From Caballeronia ptereochthonis (GTDB lineage: Bacteria > Pseudomonadota > Gammaproteobacteria > Burkholderiales > Burkholderiaceae): a DNA stretch of 64,000 bases. The stretch spans positions 62,001 to 126,000 of the forward strand of contig NZ_FCOB02000005.1 of the NCBI RefSeq assembly GCF_001545075.1. The letters run 5' to 3'. The first letter of the stretch is position 1. Each line of letters opens with the position of its first letter. Below are positions 41,668 through 54,555 of this stretch, piece by piece. Under the pieces are notes generated by a model that was not told where the DNA came from, did no database searches, and worked only from the letters and a program-made list of their open reading frames with translations. A program made the translations under genes and the position numbers.

Positions 41668-42075
41668 ATGAACGCCATGACCGATCAGGCCGCCACCACC
41701 TTCCTGCGCGACGTGCGCCATCCGCTGCTCGCGCTCCATCGCAGCGTGCTCGCGCATCTGCGCGCGCGCCACGAGGCCGAGTTCGGGCCGGTGTCGCCGG
41801 GCGAATTCCTGCAGATCGTCATCAACGGTTCGGCATATCGCTGGCTGTCGCCGTTTTCGACGCTGATCGCCGCCATCGACGACGTCCTCGACGACGACGA
41901 AGCCACGCCCGACGCGCGCATCGCGCACGCGAAGGCGGTCGTCGACATGTTCAGCGCCGGCACGCGCGATCCCGCTTTCGCGGAGCAGTTCCTGCCCTTG
42001 CTGCAGGACAGTCCGGAAATCGCGGTGGCGAACGGACAGGTCGCGCAGATCGTGCGCAACATCGCGCGCGCGTGA
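41668..42075 (+). CDS. Conserved hypothetical protein, 135 residues
   Basis: A soluble helical protein starting MNAMTDQAATTFLRDVRHPL with an AGCGAGG sequence before the ATG. A WLSPFSTLIAAIDDVLDDDE stretch is its most distinct part. No family is recognised. It lies 49 bases after the EAL gene on the same strand and may be co-transcribed. Confidence 0.6.
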   Translation: MNAMTDQAATTFLRDVRHPLLALHRSVLAHLRARHEAEFGPVSPGEFLQIVINGSAYRWLSPFSTLIAAIDDVLDDDEATPDARIAHAKAVVDMFSAGTRDPAFAEQFLPLLQDSPEIAVANGQVAQIVRNIARA

Positions 42076-42216
42076 GCCGCCGGGTCTATCGAAAATGCGA
42101 CCTGAAAGTCGCACATTCTGCCTGCCGCGCGCGTGCGGGTTTTCCAGTCTGTCGTGCGCGCGCAGCGTTGCACGGCGGGCGCTTGAGCCCGCCGTCACTC
42201 GCCTTCACCGGATGTT

Positions 42217-42256
42217 GCGTCGCAACAAAAACAGTCCGTCGCATTTGAGCAATTGA
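42217..42256 (+). promoter_or_regulatory. Candidate ArgR (AraC-type) binding region
   Basis: Two direct GTCGCA-containing half-sites begin at 42219 and 42238, the second followed by AA at the spacing of the TGTCGC-N8-AA pattern described for Pseudomonas ArgR. They are 19 bases apart rather than the expected 21. They precede the uptake/degradation operon, whose fourth gene is an ArgR-like regulator. Confidence 0.4.
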
Positions 42257-42355
42257 TTTTCGCTTGCGAGGATCGCCGCCAGTTACCGGAGCGCGCCGCT
42301 TGTTTCGTTTGCGCTCCGCTTCTTTCCGATCAACGAAAGACGATGGAGGCGCCTC

Positions 42356-43045
42356 TTGTTTCTGCACGGCTTCGGTCCGCTCCTCTGGGCGGGCGCAAAG
42401 GAGACCCTCGCGCTCGCGGTGCTGTCTCTCGCGGTATCGGTGCTGCTCGGGCTTCTGGGCGCATCGGCGAAACTCTCGCATCACGGGTCCTTGCGCGGCA
42501 TCGCGACCCTCTACACGACGCTCATCCGCTCGGTGCCCGATCTCGTCCTGATGCTCTTGCTGTTCTACAGCATCCAGATCGCGGTGAACCACCTGACCGA
42601 CGCGTTCGGCTGGGATCAGTTCGACATCGATCCGTTCACGGCGGGCGTGCTCACGCTCGGCTTCATCTACGGCGCGTACTTCACCGAAACCTTTCGCGGC
42701 GCGTTTCTCGCCGTGCCGCGCGGTCAGCTGGAGGCGGGCACCGCGTACGGCATGAGCGGCTTGCGCGTCTTCGGCCGGATTCTCTTTCCGCAGATGATGC
42801 GCTTTGCGCTGCCGGGCATCGGCAACAACTGGCAGGTGCTCGTGAAGGCGACGGCGCTCGTGTCGATCATCGGTCTCGCGGATGTCGTGAAGGCCGCGCA
42901 GGACGCGGGCAAGAGCACGTTCAACATGTTCTTCTTCATCCTGATCGCGGCGCTCATCTATCTCGCGATCACGAGCGCCTCGAACCTCGTGCTGATGGCG
43001 CTCGAGCGCCGCTACTCCATCGGCGTGCGGCACGCCGAACTTTGA
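42356..43045 (+). CDS. aotQ: Arginine/ornithine ABC transporter permease (AotQ/HisQ-like)
   Basis: The 229-residue permease of the polar amino acid family has five helices and the cytoplasmic EAA-type loop EAGTAYGMSGLRVFGRILFP. A TTG start at 42356 is chosen because GGAGG lies 6-10 bases upstream and the family N-terminus (FLHGFGPLLWAGAKETLALA) follows. It is the first gene of a cluster with a second permease, an ATPase, ArgR and the AST pathway, so arginine/ornithine is the likely substrate. The TTG may lower expression. Confidence 0.9.
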   Translation: MFLHGFGPLLWAGAKETLALAVLSLAVSVLLGLLGASAKLSHHGSLRGIATLYTTLIRSVPDLVLMLLLFYSIQIAVNHLTDAFGWDQFDIDPFTAGVLTLGFIYGAYFTETFRGAFLAVPRGQLEAGTAYGMSGLRVFGRILFPQMMRFALPGIGNNWQVLVKATALVSIIGLADVVKAAQDAGKSTFNMFFFILIAALIYLAITSASNLVLMALERRYSIGVRHAEL

Positions 43046-43067
43046 TTCCTGTCAGCGAGCGAACACC

Positions 43068-43802
43068 ATGATCCAGATCTTCGCCGAATACTGGCGCCCG
43101 TTCCTGTACTCCGACGGCATGCGCGCGTCGGGCCTCGTGGTCACCCTGTGGCTGCTCGCGGCCTCGATCGCGCTGGGCTTTTGCGCGGCGGTGCCGCTCG
43201 CATGCGCGCGCGTCTCGAGAAACCGCTGGCTCTCGACGCCCGTGCGCATCTACACCTACGTATTCCGTGGCACGCCGCTCTACGTGCAACTGCTGTTGCT
43301 CTACACGGGCATGTACAGCCTGGAATTCGTGCGCACGCAGTCGCTGCTGGAGGCGTTCTTTCGCAGCGGCTTCAACTGCGCGATCCTCGCGTTCGCGCTG
43401 AACACCTGCGCCTACACGACGGAAATCTTCGCCGGCGCGATCCGCGCGATTCCGCACGGCGAGGTGGAAGCCGCGCGCGCCTACGGCATGAGCACGTTCA
43501 CGATGTACCGCCGCGTGATCCTGCCGTCGGCGCTGCGCCGCGCCTTGCCTTTGTACAGCAACGAAGTGATCCTGATGCTGCACGCGACGACGGTCGCCTT
43601 CACCGCGACCGTGCCGGACATCCTGAAGGTCGCGCGCGACGCGAACTCGGCGACCTATCAGTCGTTCGAATCGTTCGGCATTGCGGCGCTCCTGTATCTG
43701 GCGATCTCGTTCGCGCTCGTCGCGGCATTCCGGCGCGCGGAGCAGCACTGGCTCGCATACCTGCGGCCCGCGGGCGCGGCGCGTCCGGCCCGCCGCGCGT
43801 GA
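43068..43802 (+). CDS. aotM: Arginine/ornithine ABC transporter permease (AotM/HisM-like)
   Basis: The 244-residue second permease has the family sequence FRGTPLYVQLLLLYTGMYSL and the loop EVEAARAYGMSTFTMYRRVI that docks with the ATPase. It follows the first permease after 22 bases and is 18 bases before the ATPase gene. It forms the heteromeric channel with the upstream permease. Confidence 0.92.
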   Translation: MIQIFAEYWRPFLYSDGMRASGLVVTLWLLAASIALGFCAAVPLACARVSRNRWLSTPVRIYTYVFRGTPLYVQLLLLYTGMYSLEFVRTQSLLEAFFRSGFNCAILAFALNTCAYTTEIFAGAIRAIPHGEVEAARAYGMSTFTMYRRVILPSALRRALPLYSNEVILMLHATTVAFTATVPDILKVARDANSATYQSFESFGIAALLYLAISFALVAAFRRAEQHWLAYLRPAGAARPARRA

Positions 43803-43820
43803 GCGGTAGAATTCGAAGCC

Positions 43821-44660
43821 ATGCAGCAGACGATGAAGCAAACCCTGTCATCACCCGAGGAGAATGCGTTGGAGCCAACCGCCAAGGACGTCGCGACCAA
43901 GCTCGTCGCAGAGGACATTCACAAACGCTACGGCGACAACGAAGTGCTGAAGGGCGTCTCGCTCGCCGCGAAGGCGGGCGACGTGATCAGCATCATCGGC
44001 GCGAGCGGCTCGGGCAAGAGCACGTTTCTGCGCTGCATCAACTTTCTCGAGCGGCCCAACGCGGGGCAGATCATCGTCGACGGCGAAGCCGTGCGCACGA
44101 AGACCGACAAGGCCGGCAATCTCGAAGTCGCGGATCACAAGCAGTTGCAGCGCGTGCGCACCAAGCTCGCGATGGTGTTCCAGCACTTCAACCTGTGGTC
44201 GCACATGACGGCCATCGAGAACGTGATGGAAGCGCCCATCCACGTGCTCGGCATCTCGAAGAAGGAGGCGGAGGACCGCGCGCGCGCGTATCTGGAGAAA
44301 GTCGGCCTGGCGCCGCGCGTCGAGAAGCAGTATCCGTCGCATCTGTCGGGCGGGCAGCAGCAGCGTGTCGCGATCGCGCGCGCACTCGCGATGCATCCCG
44401 ATGTCATGCTTTTCGACGAGCCGACTTCCGCGCTCGATCCCGAACTCGTCGGCGAAGTGCTGAAGGTGATGCAAAAGCTCGCCGACGAGGGCCGCACGAT
44501 GATCGTCGTCACGCACGAGATGGGCTTCGCGCGCAACGTGTCGAATCACGTGATGTTCCTGCATCAGGGGCGCACGGAAGAAGAGGGCGCGCCTTCGGAG
44601 GTGCTCACGGCGCCGAAGAGCGAACGCCTGCGCCAGTTCCTGTCCGGCAGCCTCAAGTAA
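43821..44660 (+). CDS. aotP: Arginine/ornithine ABC transporter ATP-binding protein (AotP/HisP-like)
   Basis: The 279-residue ATPase shows all nucleotide-binding motifs: Walker A ([15 protein letters not shown]), Q-loop ([20 protein letters not shown]), signature [15 protein letters not shown], Walker B ([20 protein letters not shown]) and the switch His ([11 protein letters not shown]). It energises uptake of basic amino acids. The N-terminal 25 residues are non-conserved; a later start is possible. ArgR begins two bases after its stop. Confidence 0.94.
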   Translation: MQQTMKQTLSSPEENALEPTAKDVATKLVAEDIHKRYGDNEVLKGVSLAAKAGDVISIIGASGSGKSTFLRCINFLERPNAGQIIVDGEAVRTKTDKAGNLEVADHKQLQRVRTKLAMVFQHFNLWSHMTAIENVMEAPIHVLGISKKEAEDRARAYLEKVGLAPRVEKQYPSHLSGGQQQRVAIARALAMHPDVMLFDEPTSALDPELVGEVLKVMQKLADEGRTMIVVTHEMGFARNVSNHVMFLHQGRTEEEGAPSEVLTAPKSERLRQFLSGSLK

Positions 44661-44661
44661 C

Positions 44662-45699
44662 GTGGGAGTGACGTCGGGTCCCGCGCGCGGGCCGCTGCAA
44701 GTGGCGATCGTCGCGCTGCCGCCGGTATCGATGAGCGGCATCGGGCCGATCGTCGACAGTCTTTCGCTCGCCAACGAGATCGACGGGCATCGTCTCTACG
44801 AGTGGCGCATCTGCTCCTGGGACGGCCGTCCCGTGCAGCTTTCGGGCGGCGCGCAACTTCCCGCCGATTGCGCGTTCAACGACGCCGTGCGCTGCGACTG
44901 GCTCATCGTCGTCTCCGAGCGCTATCAGCAGTTCGCCGACTATCGCCTCTTTCTCGCGAGTCTCGCGCGCGTGGCGCCCCGCACGCCGCTCGTCACCGGC
45001 ATTCATCACGGCGTGTGGTGGCTCGCGATGGCCGGGCAGCTCTCGCAATATCGCGTCGCGGTGAACTGGGAGACGTATCAGCAATTCACCGAGCAGTTCG
45101 AGCGCGCGATCGTCAGCCAGCAGATCTTCGAGATCGACCGCGACCGCGCCACGTGCTCCGGCGGGCAGGCGGGCGTCGACTTCATGCTCGCGATGATCGC
45201 GCGCGATCACGGGCAGGATCTCGCGGAACGCATCGCGGATTCGCTCGGCATCGGCGTCTTGCGCGCGGGCACGGAGCGCCAGCGCATTCCGTTCGTCACC
45301 GCGCCCGGCGAGCGGCATCCGCGCCTGAACGACGCGTTGCAGCTGATGGAGGCGAACATCGAAGACCCGCTCGCCACCGACGAGATCGCAAGTCTCGTCG
45401 GCATTTCGCGACGGCAGCTGGAGCGGCTGTTTCGTCAGTATCTCGGCGCGATGCCGTCGAAGTACTACCTCAATCTGCGGCTCACCAAGGCGCGCACGCA
45501 ATTGCAGCGCACGAGCAAGTCGGTCGTGCAGATCGGCCTCGCGTGCGGGTTTTCGTCGGCCGCGCATTTCTCGAATGCGTATCGCGACCGCTTCGGCGTG
45601 ACGCCGCGCGAGGAGCGCCGCAACTGGATCGAAAAGCAGCGGGGCGCCATCGACGAGCCGCGCGGCGGTGCGCTGATCGAGCCGCCGGATGCACGCTGA
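44662..45699 (+). CDS. argR: GlxA-type AraC regulator, ArgR-like
   Basis: The 345-residue regulator has an N-terminal DJ-1/PfpI-like domain and a C-terminal AraC helix-turn-helix ([20 protein letters not shown] then [14 protein letters not shown]). It starts with GTG one base after the ATPase stop, so it is translationally linked. In Pseudomonas an AraC-type ArgR of this kind sits in the same place after aotJQMOP and activates aot and ast genes with arginine. Its position directly before the AST genes supports that role here. Confidence 0.88.
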   Translation: MGVTSGPARGPLQVAIVALPPVSMSGIGPIVDSLSLANEIDGHRLYEWRICSWDGRPVQLSGGAQLPADCAFNDAVRCDWLIVVSERYQQFADYRLFLASLARVAPRTPLVTGIHHGVWWLAMAGQLSQYRVAVNWETYQQFTEQFERAIVSQQIFEIDRDRATCSGGQAGVDFMLAMIARDHGQDLAERIADSLGIGVLRAGTERQRIPFVTAPGERHPRLNDALQLMEANIEDPLATDEIASLVGISRRQLERLFRQYLGAMPSKYYLNLRLTKARTQLQRTSKSVVQIGLACGFSSAAHFSNAYRDRFGVTPREERRNWIEKQRGAIDEPRGGALIEPPDAR

Positions 45700-45826
45700 A
45701 GCGGTGCGAGTCGACGCAAAAAGCCCATCGAAGCATGTCGCGAACGCGCAAGACGGAACGCCGGCGAAAAGCCTAATATCGAACACAATGCAAGAACTGA
45801 TGCACGAACCTGACGAGGAGTGGCTC

Positions 45827-47056
45827 ATGACCGACATCAATGTGAATCGCGGTACGTTCGACGAAGTAATGGTTCCGGTGTTCGCGCCGGCCAATTTCGT
45901 GCCTGACCGGGGCCGCGGCTCGCGCGTATGGGACACCGAAGGGCGGGACTATGTCGATTTCGCCGGCGGCATCGCGGTGACTGCCCTGGGCCACGGACAT
46001 CCCGAACTGCTGAAGGTGCTGCACGAGCAGGGCGACAAGCTCTGGCACATCGGCAACGGCTACACCAACGAGCCGGTGTTGCGCCTCGCGAAACGCCTGA
46101 CGGACCTGACCTTCGCCGACCGCGCGTTCTTCGCGAACTCGGGCGCGGAGGCGAACGAGGCGGCGCTGAAGCTCGCGCGCCGTTATGCGATCGACAATCA
46201 CGGCCCGGACAAGATCGAGATCATCTCGTTTACGCAGTCGTTCCACGGCCGCACGTTCTTCACGGTGAGCGTCGGCGGCCAGCCGAAGTACGCCGAAGGC
46301 TTCGGCCCGCAGCCGGAAGGCATCCGTCATCTGCCGTACAACGACCTGCCGAAGGCGCTGGAGGCGATCGGCCCGAAGACCTGCGCGGTGATCGTCGAGC
46401 CGGTGCAGGGCGAAGGCGGCGTGCTGCCGGCCGATCCCGCGTTCCTGAAAGGCCTGCGCGAAGCGTGCGACAGGCACGGCGCGCTGCTCATTTTCGACGA
46501 AGTGCAGACGGGCGTCGGCCGCACGGGCACGTTCTACGCCTACATGCAGTACGGCGTGACGCCCGACATCCTGACGAGCGCGAAGGCGCTCGGCAACGGC
46601 TTCCCGATCGGCGCGATGCTCACGACGAACGAAATCGCCGCGCACTTCAAGGTCGGCGTTCATGGCACGACTTACGGCGGCAATCCGCTGGGCGCGTCGA
46701 TCGCGGAGAAGGTCGTCGAGCTCGTCAGCGACCCGCAGCTGCTCGCAGGCGTGAACGAGCGCAGCAAGGCGATCAAGGCACATTTGGAGCGCATCAACGA
46801 GCGCTTCGGCATGTTCAAGGAGATTCGCGGCCGCGGCCTGCTGATCGGCGCGGAACTGAACGACGCCTACAAGGATCGCGCGAAGGACGTGTTGAACGCG
46901 GCGGCGGCCAACGGCGTCATCATGCTGATCGCCGGGCCGAACGTGCTGCGCTTCGCGCCGTCGCTCATCATGCCGATGGCCGATCTCGACGAAGGCTTCG
47001 CGCGCATCGGGAAGGCGATCGAGCAGGTCGTCGGCGCCAACGCCGTCGCGCGTTGA
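45827..47056 (+). CDS. astC: Succinylornithine transaminase (bifunctional with acetylornithine transaminase)
   Basis: A 409-residue class III PLP aminotransferase: [49 protein letters not shown] and the PLP lysine in [17 protein letters not shown]. It converts N2-succinylornithine to succinylglutamic semialdehyde, the third AST step. The ATG at 45827 has a GAGGAG ribosome site; earlier in-frame ATGs lack one. ArgD-type activity cannot be excluded from sequence; the cluster decides for AstC. Confidence 0.93.
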   Translation: MTDINVNRGTFDEVMVPVFAPANFVPDRGRGSRVWDTEGRDYVDFAGGIAVTALGHGHPELLKVLHEQGDKLWHIGNGYTNEPVLRLAKRLTDLTFADRAFFANSGAEANEAALKLARRYAIDNHGPDKIEIISFTQSFHGRTFFTVSVGGQPKYAEGFGPQPEGIRHLPYNDLPKALEAIGPKTCAVIVEPVQGEGGVLPADPAFLKGLREACDRHGALLIFDEVQTGVGRTGTFYAYMQYGVTPDILTSAKALGNGFPIGAMLTTNEIAAHFKVGVHGTTYGGNPLGASIAEKVVELVSDPQLLAGVNERSKAIKAHLERINERFGMFKEIRGRGLLIGAELNDAYKDRAKDVLNAAAANGVIMLIAGPNVLRFAPSLIMPMADLDEGFARIGKAIEQVVGANAVAR

Positions 47057-47079
47057 TCTTTCGCTAACAGGAACCGACG

Positions 47080-48122
47080 ATGCTCTTCGTTCGTCCCGCA
47101 AGACTCTCCGATCTCGACGAGCTGCAACGGATGGCGCGCGCGGCACAACCCGTGCTGCACTCGCTGCCGCACGACCGGCGCGCGCTGGAAACGCGCGTCG
47201 CGCTCTCGGAAGACTCGTTTCGCGCCGAAGTGGAATTCCCAGGCGAGGAGTTCTATCTCTTCGTGCTCGAAGACGCGCAGACGGGCCGGCTGCTCGGCAC
47301 GTCGAGCATCGTCGCGTCGGCGGGTTATTCCGAGCCGTTCTACGCATTTCGCAACGACGCGCTGATTCACGCGTCGCGCGAGCTCAAGGTGAACCGCAAG
47401 ATTCACGCGCTCACGATGTCGCACGAGCTGACGGGCAAGAGCCGCCTGACGGGCTTTTATGTCGATCCGTCGCTGCGCACGGGCGATGGCGAAGCGGCGG
47501 CGCATCTGCTGTCGCGCGCGCGCATGATCTACATCGCCGCGAACCGCAAGCGCTTCTCGAGCGAAGTCTTCTCGCTGATGCTCGGCGTCACCGACGATTC
47601 CGGCGTGTCGCCGTTCTGGGAAGCCGTCGGCCGCAAGTTCTTCGGCCGCGACTTCGAGCAGGTGGAGCTCGAATCGGGCGGACGCAGCCGCACGTTCATC
47701 GCCGAGGTCATGCCGAGCTATCCGCTCTACGTGCCGCTGCTGCCCGGCGAGGCGCAGCGCGTGCTGGGCGAGCCGAACGCGAGCACGCTGCTCGCCTACG
47801 ACATTCATCTCGAAGAAGGCTTCGAGCCGGACCGCTACGTCGATATCTTCGATGCGGGTCCGGTATTGACGATCGCCGTCGACAAGAGCGCGTCGGCAAG
47901 TTCGAGCGAACTGCGCACGGTGCGGGATATCGCCTCGGAAAGCGGTGCGCCGTATCTCGTCGCGGCGGGCGGCGCGCACGCTTTCCGCTGCATCGTGACC
48001 GGCCTCGCCGGGACGCGCGCCGACGGCGCCGCACTGACCGCCGCCGCGCGCGATGCGCTCGGCGTGCAGGAGAAGGACACGGTGCGCTGCGTGCCGTTGC
48101 ATCAGGCTTCGGGAGAATTGCA

Positions 48123-48126
<4 letters not shown>
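47080..48126 (+). CDS. aruF: Arginine N-succinyltransferase, alpha subunit
   Basis: The 348-residue product is one half of the two-subunit arginine N-succinyltransferase (AruF/AruG type), transferring succinate from succinyl-CoA to arginine in the first AST step. Characteristic text: MLFVRPARLSDLDELQRMAR, LTGFYVDPSLRTGDGEAAAH and VMPSYPLYVPLLPGEAQRVL. It is 23 bases after astC and overlaps the beta subunit gene by four bases. E. coli uses a single AstA; here the duplicated pair is present. Confidence 0.93.
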
Positions 48127-50652
<2,526 letters not shown>

Positions 50653-50667
50653 CAAGCGGGATTGCAT

Positions 50668-52017
50668 ATGCAGGCATCGAAAGCAAACGAGGCGAACTTC
50701 GACGGGCTGGTCGGCCCGACGCACAACTACGCGGGACTCTCGTTCGGCAACGTCGCGTCGCGCAACAACGAGAAGTCGGTGGCCAATCCGAAGGCCGCGG
50801 CGAAGCAGGGCTTGCGCAAGATGAAGCGGCTCGCGGATCTCGGCTTTGATCAGGGCGTGCTGCCGCCGCTCGAACGGCCGTCGCTCAGGCTGTTGCGCGA
50901 TGTCGGCTTCAGCGGCGACGACGCCACCGTGATCGCGCGCGCCGCGCGTGAAGCGCCCGAGCTGCTCGCGGCGGCAAGCTCGGCGTCGGCGATGTGGACG
51001 GCGAATGCCGCGACCGTCAGCCCGTCGGCGGATACGGAAGACGGCCGCGTGCATTTCACGCCCGCGAATCTCGCCGCGAAGCTGCATCGCGCGATCGAGC
51101 ATGGCGAAACGCGCCGCTCGCTCGCCGCGATCTTCGCCGATGAAGCGCGCTTTCGCATTCATCATGCGCTGCCCGGCACGCCCGCGCTCGGCGACGAAGG
51201 CGCGGCCAACCATACGCGCTTCGCTCGCGAGTACGGCGAAAAGGGCGTCGAGTTCTTCGTCTATGGGCGCAGCGAGTACGGCCAAGGCCCGCAGCCGCAG
51301 CGCTATCCCGCGCGCCAGACGCTCGAGGCGAGCCGCGCGGTCGCGCGTCTGCACGGCCTCGCCGACGATGCGACCGTGTTCGCGCAACAGTCGCCCGAAG
51401 TGATCGATGCCGGCGTGTTTCACAACGACGTGATCGCGGTCGGCAATCGCACGACGCTCTTTTGCCACGAGCGCGCGTTCGTCGACCAGCACAAGGTCTA
51501 CGACGAGCTGCGTGCGAAGCTCGAAGCGCATGGCTCGCCGTTTGCCGCGCTCGAAGTGCCGGAAAGCGAAGTGAGCGTGGCAGACGCGGTTTCGTCGTAT
51601 CTCTTCAACAGCCAGTTGCTTTCGAGCGCGGACGGACGTCAGGTGCTCGTCGTGCCGCAGGAGTGCCGCGAGAACGCGCGCGTGGCGGCGTATCTCGATT
51701 CGCTCGCCTCGCGTGCGACACCGATCGACGAAGTGCTCGTCTTCGATCTGCGCGAAAGCATGAAGAACGGCGGCGGTCCGGCTTGCCTGCGCCTGCGCGT
51801 CGTGCTGAACGAGGCCGAGCGCGCCGCGGTCAATGCGCGCGTGTGGATGAACGACGCGCTGTTCACGCAACTCGATGCGTGGATCGACACGCACTATCGC
51901 GACCGTCTCTCTCCCGCGGATCTCGCCGACCCGAAGCTGCTCGACGAATCGCGCGCCGCGCTCGACGAACTGACGACCCTTCTCGGACTTGGTGCCGTGT
52001 ATGACTTCCAGCGCTGA
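50668..52017 (+). CDS. astB: N-succinylarginine dihydrolase
   Basis: A 449-residue AstB of the amidinotransferase fold: [20 protein letters not shown] near the start, [17 protein letters not shown] and the catalytic Cys in [14 protein letters not shown]. It hydrolyses succinylarginine to succinylornithine, CO2 and ammonia, the second AST step. The ATG at 50668 is preferred to a TTG two codons upstream. It overlaps astE by 17 bases. Confidence 0.95.
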   Translation: MQASKANEANFDGLVGPTHNYAGLSFGNVASRNNEKSVANPKAAAKQGLRKMKRLADLGFDQGVLPPLERPSLRLLRDVGFSGDDATVIARAAREAPELLAAASSASAMWTANAATVSPSADTEDGRVHFTPANLAAKLHRAIEHGETRRSLAAIFADEARFRIHHALPGTPALGDEGAANHTRFAREYGEKGVEFFVYGRSEYGQGPQPQRYPARQTLEASRAVARLHGLADDATVFAQQSPEVIDAGVFHNDVIAVGNRTTLFCHERAFVDQHKVYDELRAKLEAHGSPFAALEVPESEVSVADAVSSYLFNSQLLSSADGRQVLVVPQECRENARVAAYLDSLASRATPIDEVLVFDLRESMKNGGGPACLRLRVVLNEAERAAVNARVWMNDALFTQLDAWIDTHYRDRLSPADLADPKLLDESRAALDELTTLLGLGAVYDFQR

Positions 52018-53017
52018 TACACGTCTGCTCGAAGACTTCCTCGCATTCACGCTCGCGGGCGAGCGTCCGGCGGCGAGCTCCGGAACCGCGCCTTCGGGCG
52101 TGCGCTGGACGTGGCAGGGCGAGGGTGTGCTGTTGCTGGAACCCGCACGAGCGCCGACATCGAGCGTGCTCGCATCCGCGGGCGTTCATGGCGATGAAAC
52201 CGCGCCCATCGAGATGCTGTCGCGTCTGGTCGCCGATATCGGCAATGGCCGCGCCCCGCTCGCCGCGCGCGTGCTCGTGATCCTCGGCAACATCCGCGCG
52301 ATGCGCGCGGGCGACCGTTATATCGACGACGATCTCAATCGCCTCTTCAGCGGCCGCCACACGAGTCTGCGCGATAGCCGCGAAGCGCCGCGCGCCGCCG
52401 AACTGGAAAACGCCGCGTTGCGATTCTTCGATGACGCCGCGCATCCGAAGTGGCACATCGACATGCACACGGCGATTCGCGCGTCGGTGTTCGAGCAGTT
52501 CGCGTTGCTGCCGCACACGGGCGAGCCGCTCGCACGCGCGATGTTCGACTGGCTGCGCGATGCCCGCCTGCAGGCGGTGCTGCTGCATCGGGAGAAGGGC
52601 AACACGTTCACGCACTTCACGGCGCAGGCGGCGGGCGCGCTCGCGTGCACGCTGGAACTCGGCAAGGTGCGGCCGTTCGGCCAGAACGATCTCGCGCGTT
52701 TCGCGGCATCGGATGCGGCGTTGCGCCGTCTGATCGCGGGAGAGCCAGCGGCCGAAAGCGCGCCGCTGCGTGTGTTCACCGTCGTCGCGCAGATCGACAA
52801 GCACAGCGAGCACTTCATTCTGAACGTCGCGAGCGACGTGCCCAACTTCACCGCGTTCCCCGCGGGCACCGAACTGGCGCGCGACGGCGATTATCGCTAT
52901 CGCGTGTCGCACGACGAAGAGCGCATCGTGTTCCCGAATCCGAAGGTGAAGCCGGGTTTGCGCGCCGGACTGATGGTCGTCGATACCACCGACGCGACGC
53001 TCGAATCGCTCGGCTGA
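52001..53017 (+). CDS. astE: Succinylglutamate desuccinylase
   Basis: A 338-residue zinc-dependent enzyme of the AstE/aspartoacylase family with zinc-binding [13 protein letters not shown] and HIDMHTAIR, plus [15 protein letters not shown] holding a conserved Glu. It hydrolyses succinylglutamate to glutamate and succinate, the final AST step. The start at 52001 lies inside the end of astB, which points to coupling. Confidence 0.94.
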   Translation: MTSSADTRLLEDFLAFTLAGERPAASSGTAPSGVRWTWQGEGVLLLEPARAPTSSVLASAGVHGDETAPIEMLSRLVADIGNGRAPLAARVLVILGNIRAMRAGDRYIDDDLNRLFSGRHTSLRDSREAPRAAELENAALRFFDDAAHPKWHIDMHTAIRASVFEQFALLPHTGEPLARAMFDWLRDARLQAVLLHREKGNTFTHFTAQAAGALACTLELGKVRPFGQNDLARFAASDAALRRLIAGEPAAESAPLRVFTVVAQIDKHSEHFILNVASDVPNFTAFPAGTELARDGDYRYRVSHDEERIVFPNPKVKPGLRAGLMVVDTTDATLESLG

Positions 53018-53180
53018 CACTGACACTTTCTTCATCCGCTCACGCGAGTCACACACTTGCATGAGCGCGACACCGGTTTGCCAAATCACTTTCTCAGTTC
53101 GTTCATGCGCCGGGGCCTCGCGTTCGCCGCGCGCCTCGGGCGTCGCGGGGTTCGCGCGCGCTACAATCGCGCCCCAGTGT

Positions 53181-53197
53181 TTGATGCGATGCATCAA
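53181..53197 (+). promoter_or_regulatory. Palindrome upstream of the binding-protein gene
   Basis: A perfect 17-base palindrome, ttgatgc-gat-gcatcaa, follows a TACAAT minus-10-like box (53162-53167) by 13 bases and lies about 110 bases before the binding-protein start. It may be an operator in a separate promoter for that gene. Confidence 0.4.
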
Positions 53198-53307
53198 TTC
53201 GCGGCCCCGGGTTTGAGCGTGGATTTTTGTGCCGCGATGCTTCACGGGCTGCAATGAGCCGCATCAGGACACGTGTATCGAACTGCAATGGAAGGAGAGG
53301 GAAGTTG

Positions 53308-54120
53308 ATGAATTCGCATAGGATCAGCCGCAAGCTCGCCGCATTCGCGGTGCTGGGCGCCACGATTGCCACGGGCATCGCCACGCTGAACGCGCAGGCG
53401 GCCGATAACATGAAGGAACTGCGCTTCGGCGTCGAGGCGTCTTACGCACCGTTCGAATCGAAATCGCCGAGCGGCGAGCTGATGGGCTTCGATATCGACA
53501 TCGGCAATGCGGTGTGCGCGAAGCTGAAAATGAAGTGCGTATGGGTCGAGAACTCGTTCGATGGGCTGATTCCCGCCTTGCAGGCGCGCAAGTTCGACGG
53601 CATCAACTCGGACATGACGATCACCGACAAGCGCAAGCTCGCCGTCGACTTCACCGATCCGATCTACACGATCCCCAACCAGCTGATCGCGAAGAAGGGC
53701 AGCGCGATCCAGCCGACCGTCGACGGGCTGAAGGGCAAGCGCGTGGGCGTGCTGCAGGGCTCGATCCAGGAGACGTACGCGAAGGCGAAGTGGGCGCCCG
53801 CGGGCATCGACGTCGAGTCGTATCAGGCGCAGGACCAGATCTACGCCGATCTGGCGTCGGGCCGTCTGGATGCGGCGTTTCAGGATGCCGAGGCGGCGTC
53901 GAAGGGTTTTCTGAAGCAGCCGCAGGGCGCGGGTTTCGCCTTCGCGGGCCCGGCCGTCACGGATGACAAGCTGCTCGGCTCCGGCGTGGGCTTCGGCGTG
54001 CGCAAGAACGACAAGGCGCTCCAGGAAGCGCTCAATCGCGCGCTGAAGGAACTGAAGGACGACGGGACCATCGATCGCTTCGCCGCGAAGTACTTCGACG
54101 TGAAGGTGGTGCTGAAGTAA
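53308..54120 (+). CDS. aotJ: Periplasmic arginine/ornithine-binding protein (AotJ/HisJ-like)
   Basis: A 270-residue solute-binding protein of family 3. A signal peptide ends near LNAQA before ADNMKELRFGVEASYAPFES; the amino-acid-binding features GFDIDIGNAVCAKLKMKCVW and DGLIPALQARKFDGINSDMT are clear. It delivers basic amino acids to the AotQMP transporter about 9 kb upstream. It is separated from astE by 290 bases with its own promoter-like elements, so it can be expressed independently and in excess. AAGGAGAGG precedes the ATG. Confidence 0.92.
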   Translation: MNSHRISRKLAAFAVLGATIATGIATLNAQAADNMKELRFGVEASYAPFESKSPSGELMGFDIDIGNAVCAKLKMKCVWVENSFDGLIPALQARKFDGINSDMTITDKRKLAVDFTDPIYTIPNQLIAKKGSAIQPTVDGLKGKRVGVLQGSIQETYAKAKWAPAGIDVESYQAQDQIYADLASGRLDAAFQDAEAASKGFLKQPQGAGFAFAGPAVTDDKLLGSGVGFGVRKNDKALQEALNRALKELKDDGTIDRFAAKYFDVKVVLK

Positions 54121-54136
54121 CGCCGTAGATGCGCCA

Positions 54137-54174
54137 GCCGCGCCCGCTCCGGCGAAAGCCGGCGCGGGCGCGGC
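54137..54174 (+). terminator. Long GC-rich stem-loop after the binding-protein gene
   Basis: An 11-bp stem gccgcgcccgc/gcgggcgcggc encloses a second stem ccggc-gaaa-gccgg with a GNRA loop. It lies 17 bases after the stop. There is no T tract, so it may stabilise the mRNA end or terminate with help. Confidence 0.5.
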
Positions 54175-54195
54175 GCGTGTGCTGAAGCGGATCGC

Positions 54196-54441
54196 TTACT
54201 GATCCGGCGGCGACGGTTCGTCCTGGACGAACAGCATCGAAATATAGAGAACGGTGGAGACGGCGATTATCCCGACGCCCACCAGGACTTTCGTTCGATT
54301 GAATTCCAGGCCGCCGTTGATCGCGATGCCGATTCCGACGCAGGCGGCCAATGTTCCGGCGGCGGCAAGTCCGACATGCGCCTTGCTCAGGAACAGTCGG
54401 CGCCGTCTGCGGCCCGCCTCGCTGAACGGTCCTCGTTTCAT
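54196..54441 (-). CDS. Small two-helix membrane protein
   Basis: An 81-residue protein with an Arg-rich N-terminus (EAGRRRRRLFLSKAH) and two hydrophobic helices (VGLAAAGTLAACVGIGIAI and LVGVGIIAVSTVLYISMLF). The ATG has a GGATGCG sequence just upstream, a weak ribosome site. No family is recognised. Confidence 0.6.
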   Translation of the reverse strand: MKRGPFSEAGRRRRRLFLSKAHVGLAAAGTLAACVGIGIAINGGLEFNRTKVLVGVGIIAVSTVLYISMLFVQDEPSPPDQ

Positions 54442-54555
54442 CGCATCCTCCGATTGAGTCAGCCGCGTCCCGGGCCACCTGGCTTTGCATCACCAATATC
54501 ACAATTGTGATCGGGGTTCTCAGGCGTCCGTCGCCGGCGCTCCGGTGCCGGCATG

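Noticed and set aside
39204..41678. An 824-residue minus-strand open frame
   Set aside because: It is the antisense shadow of the CSS-EAL gene joined to a wrong frame of the acetyltransferase gene; no domain is recognisable.
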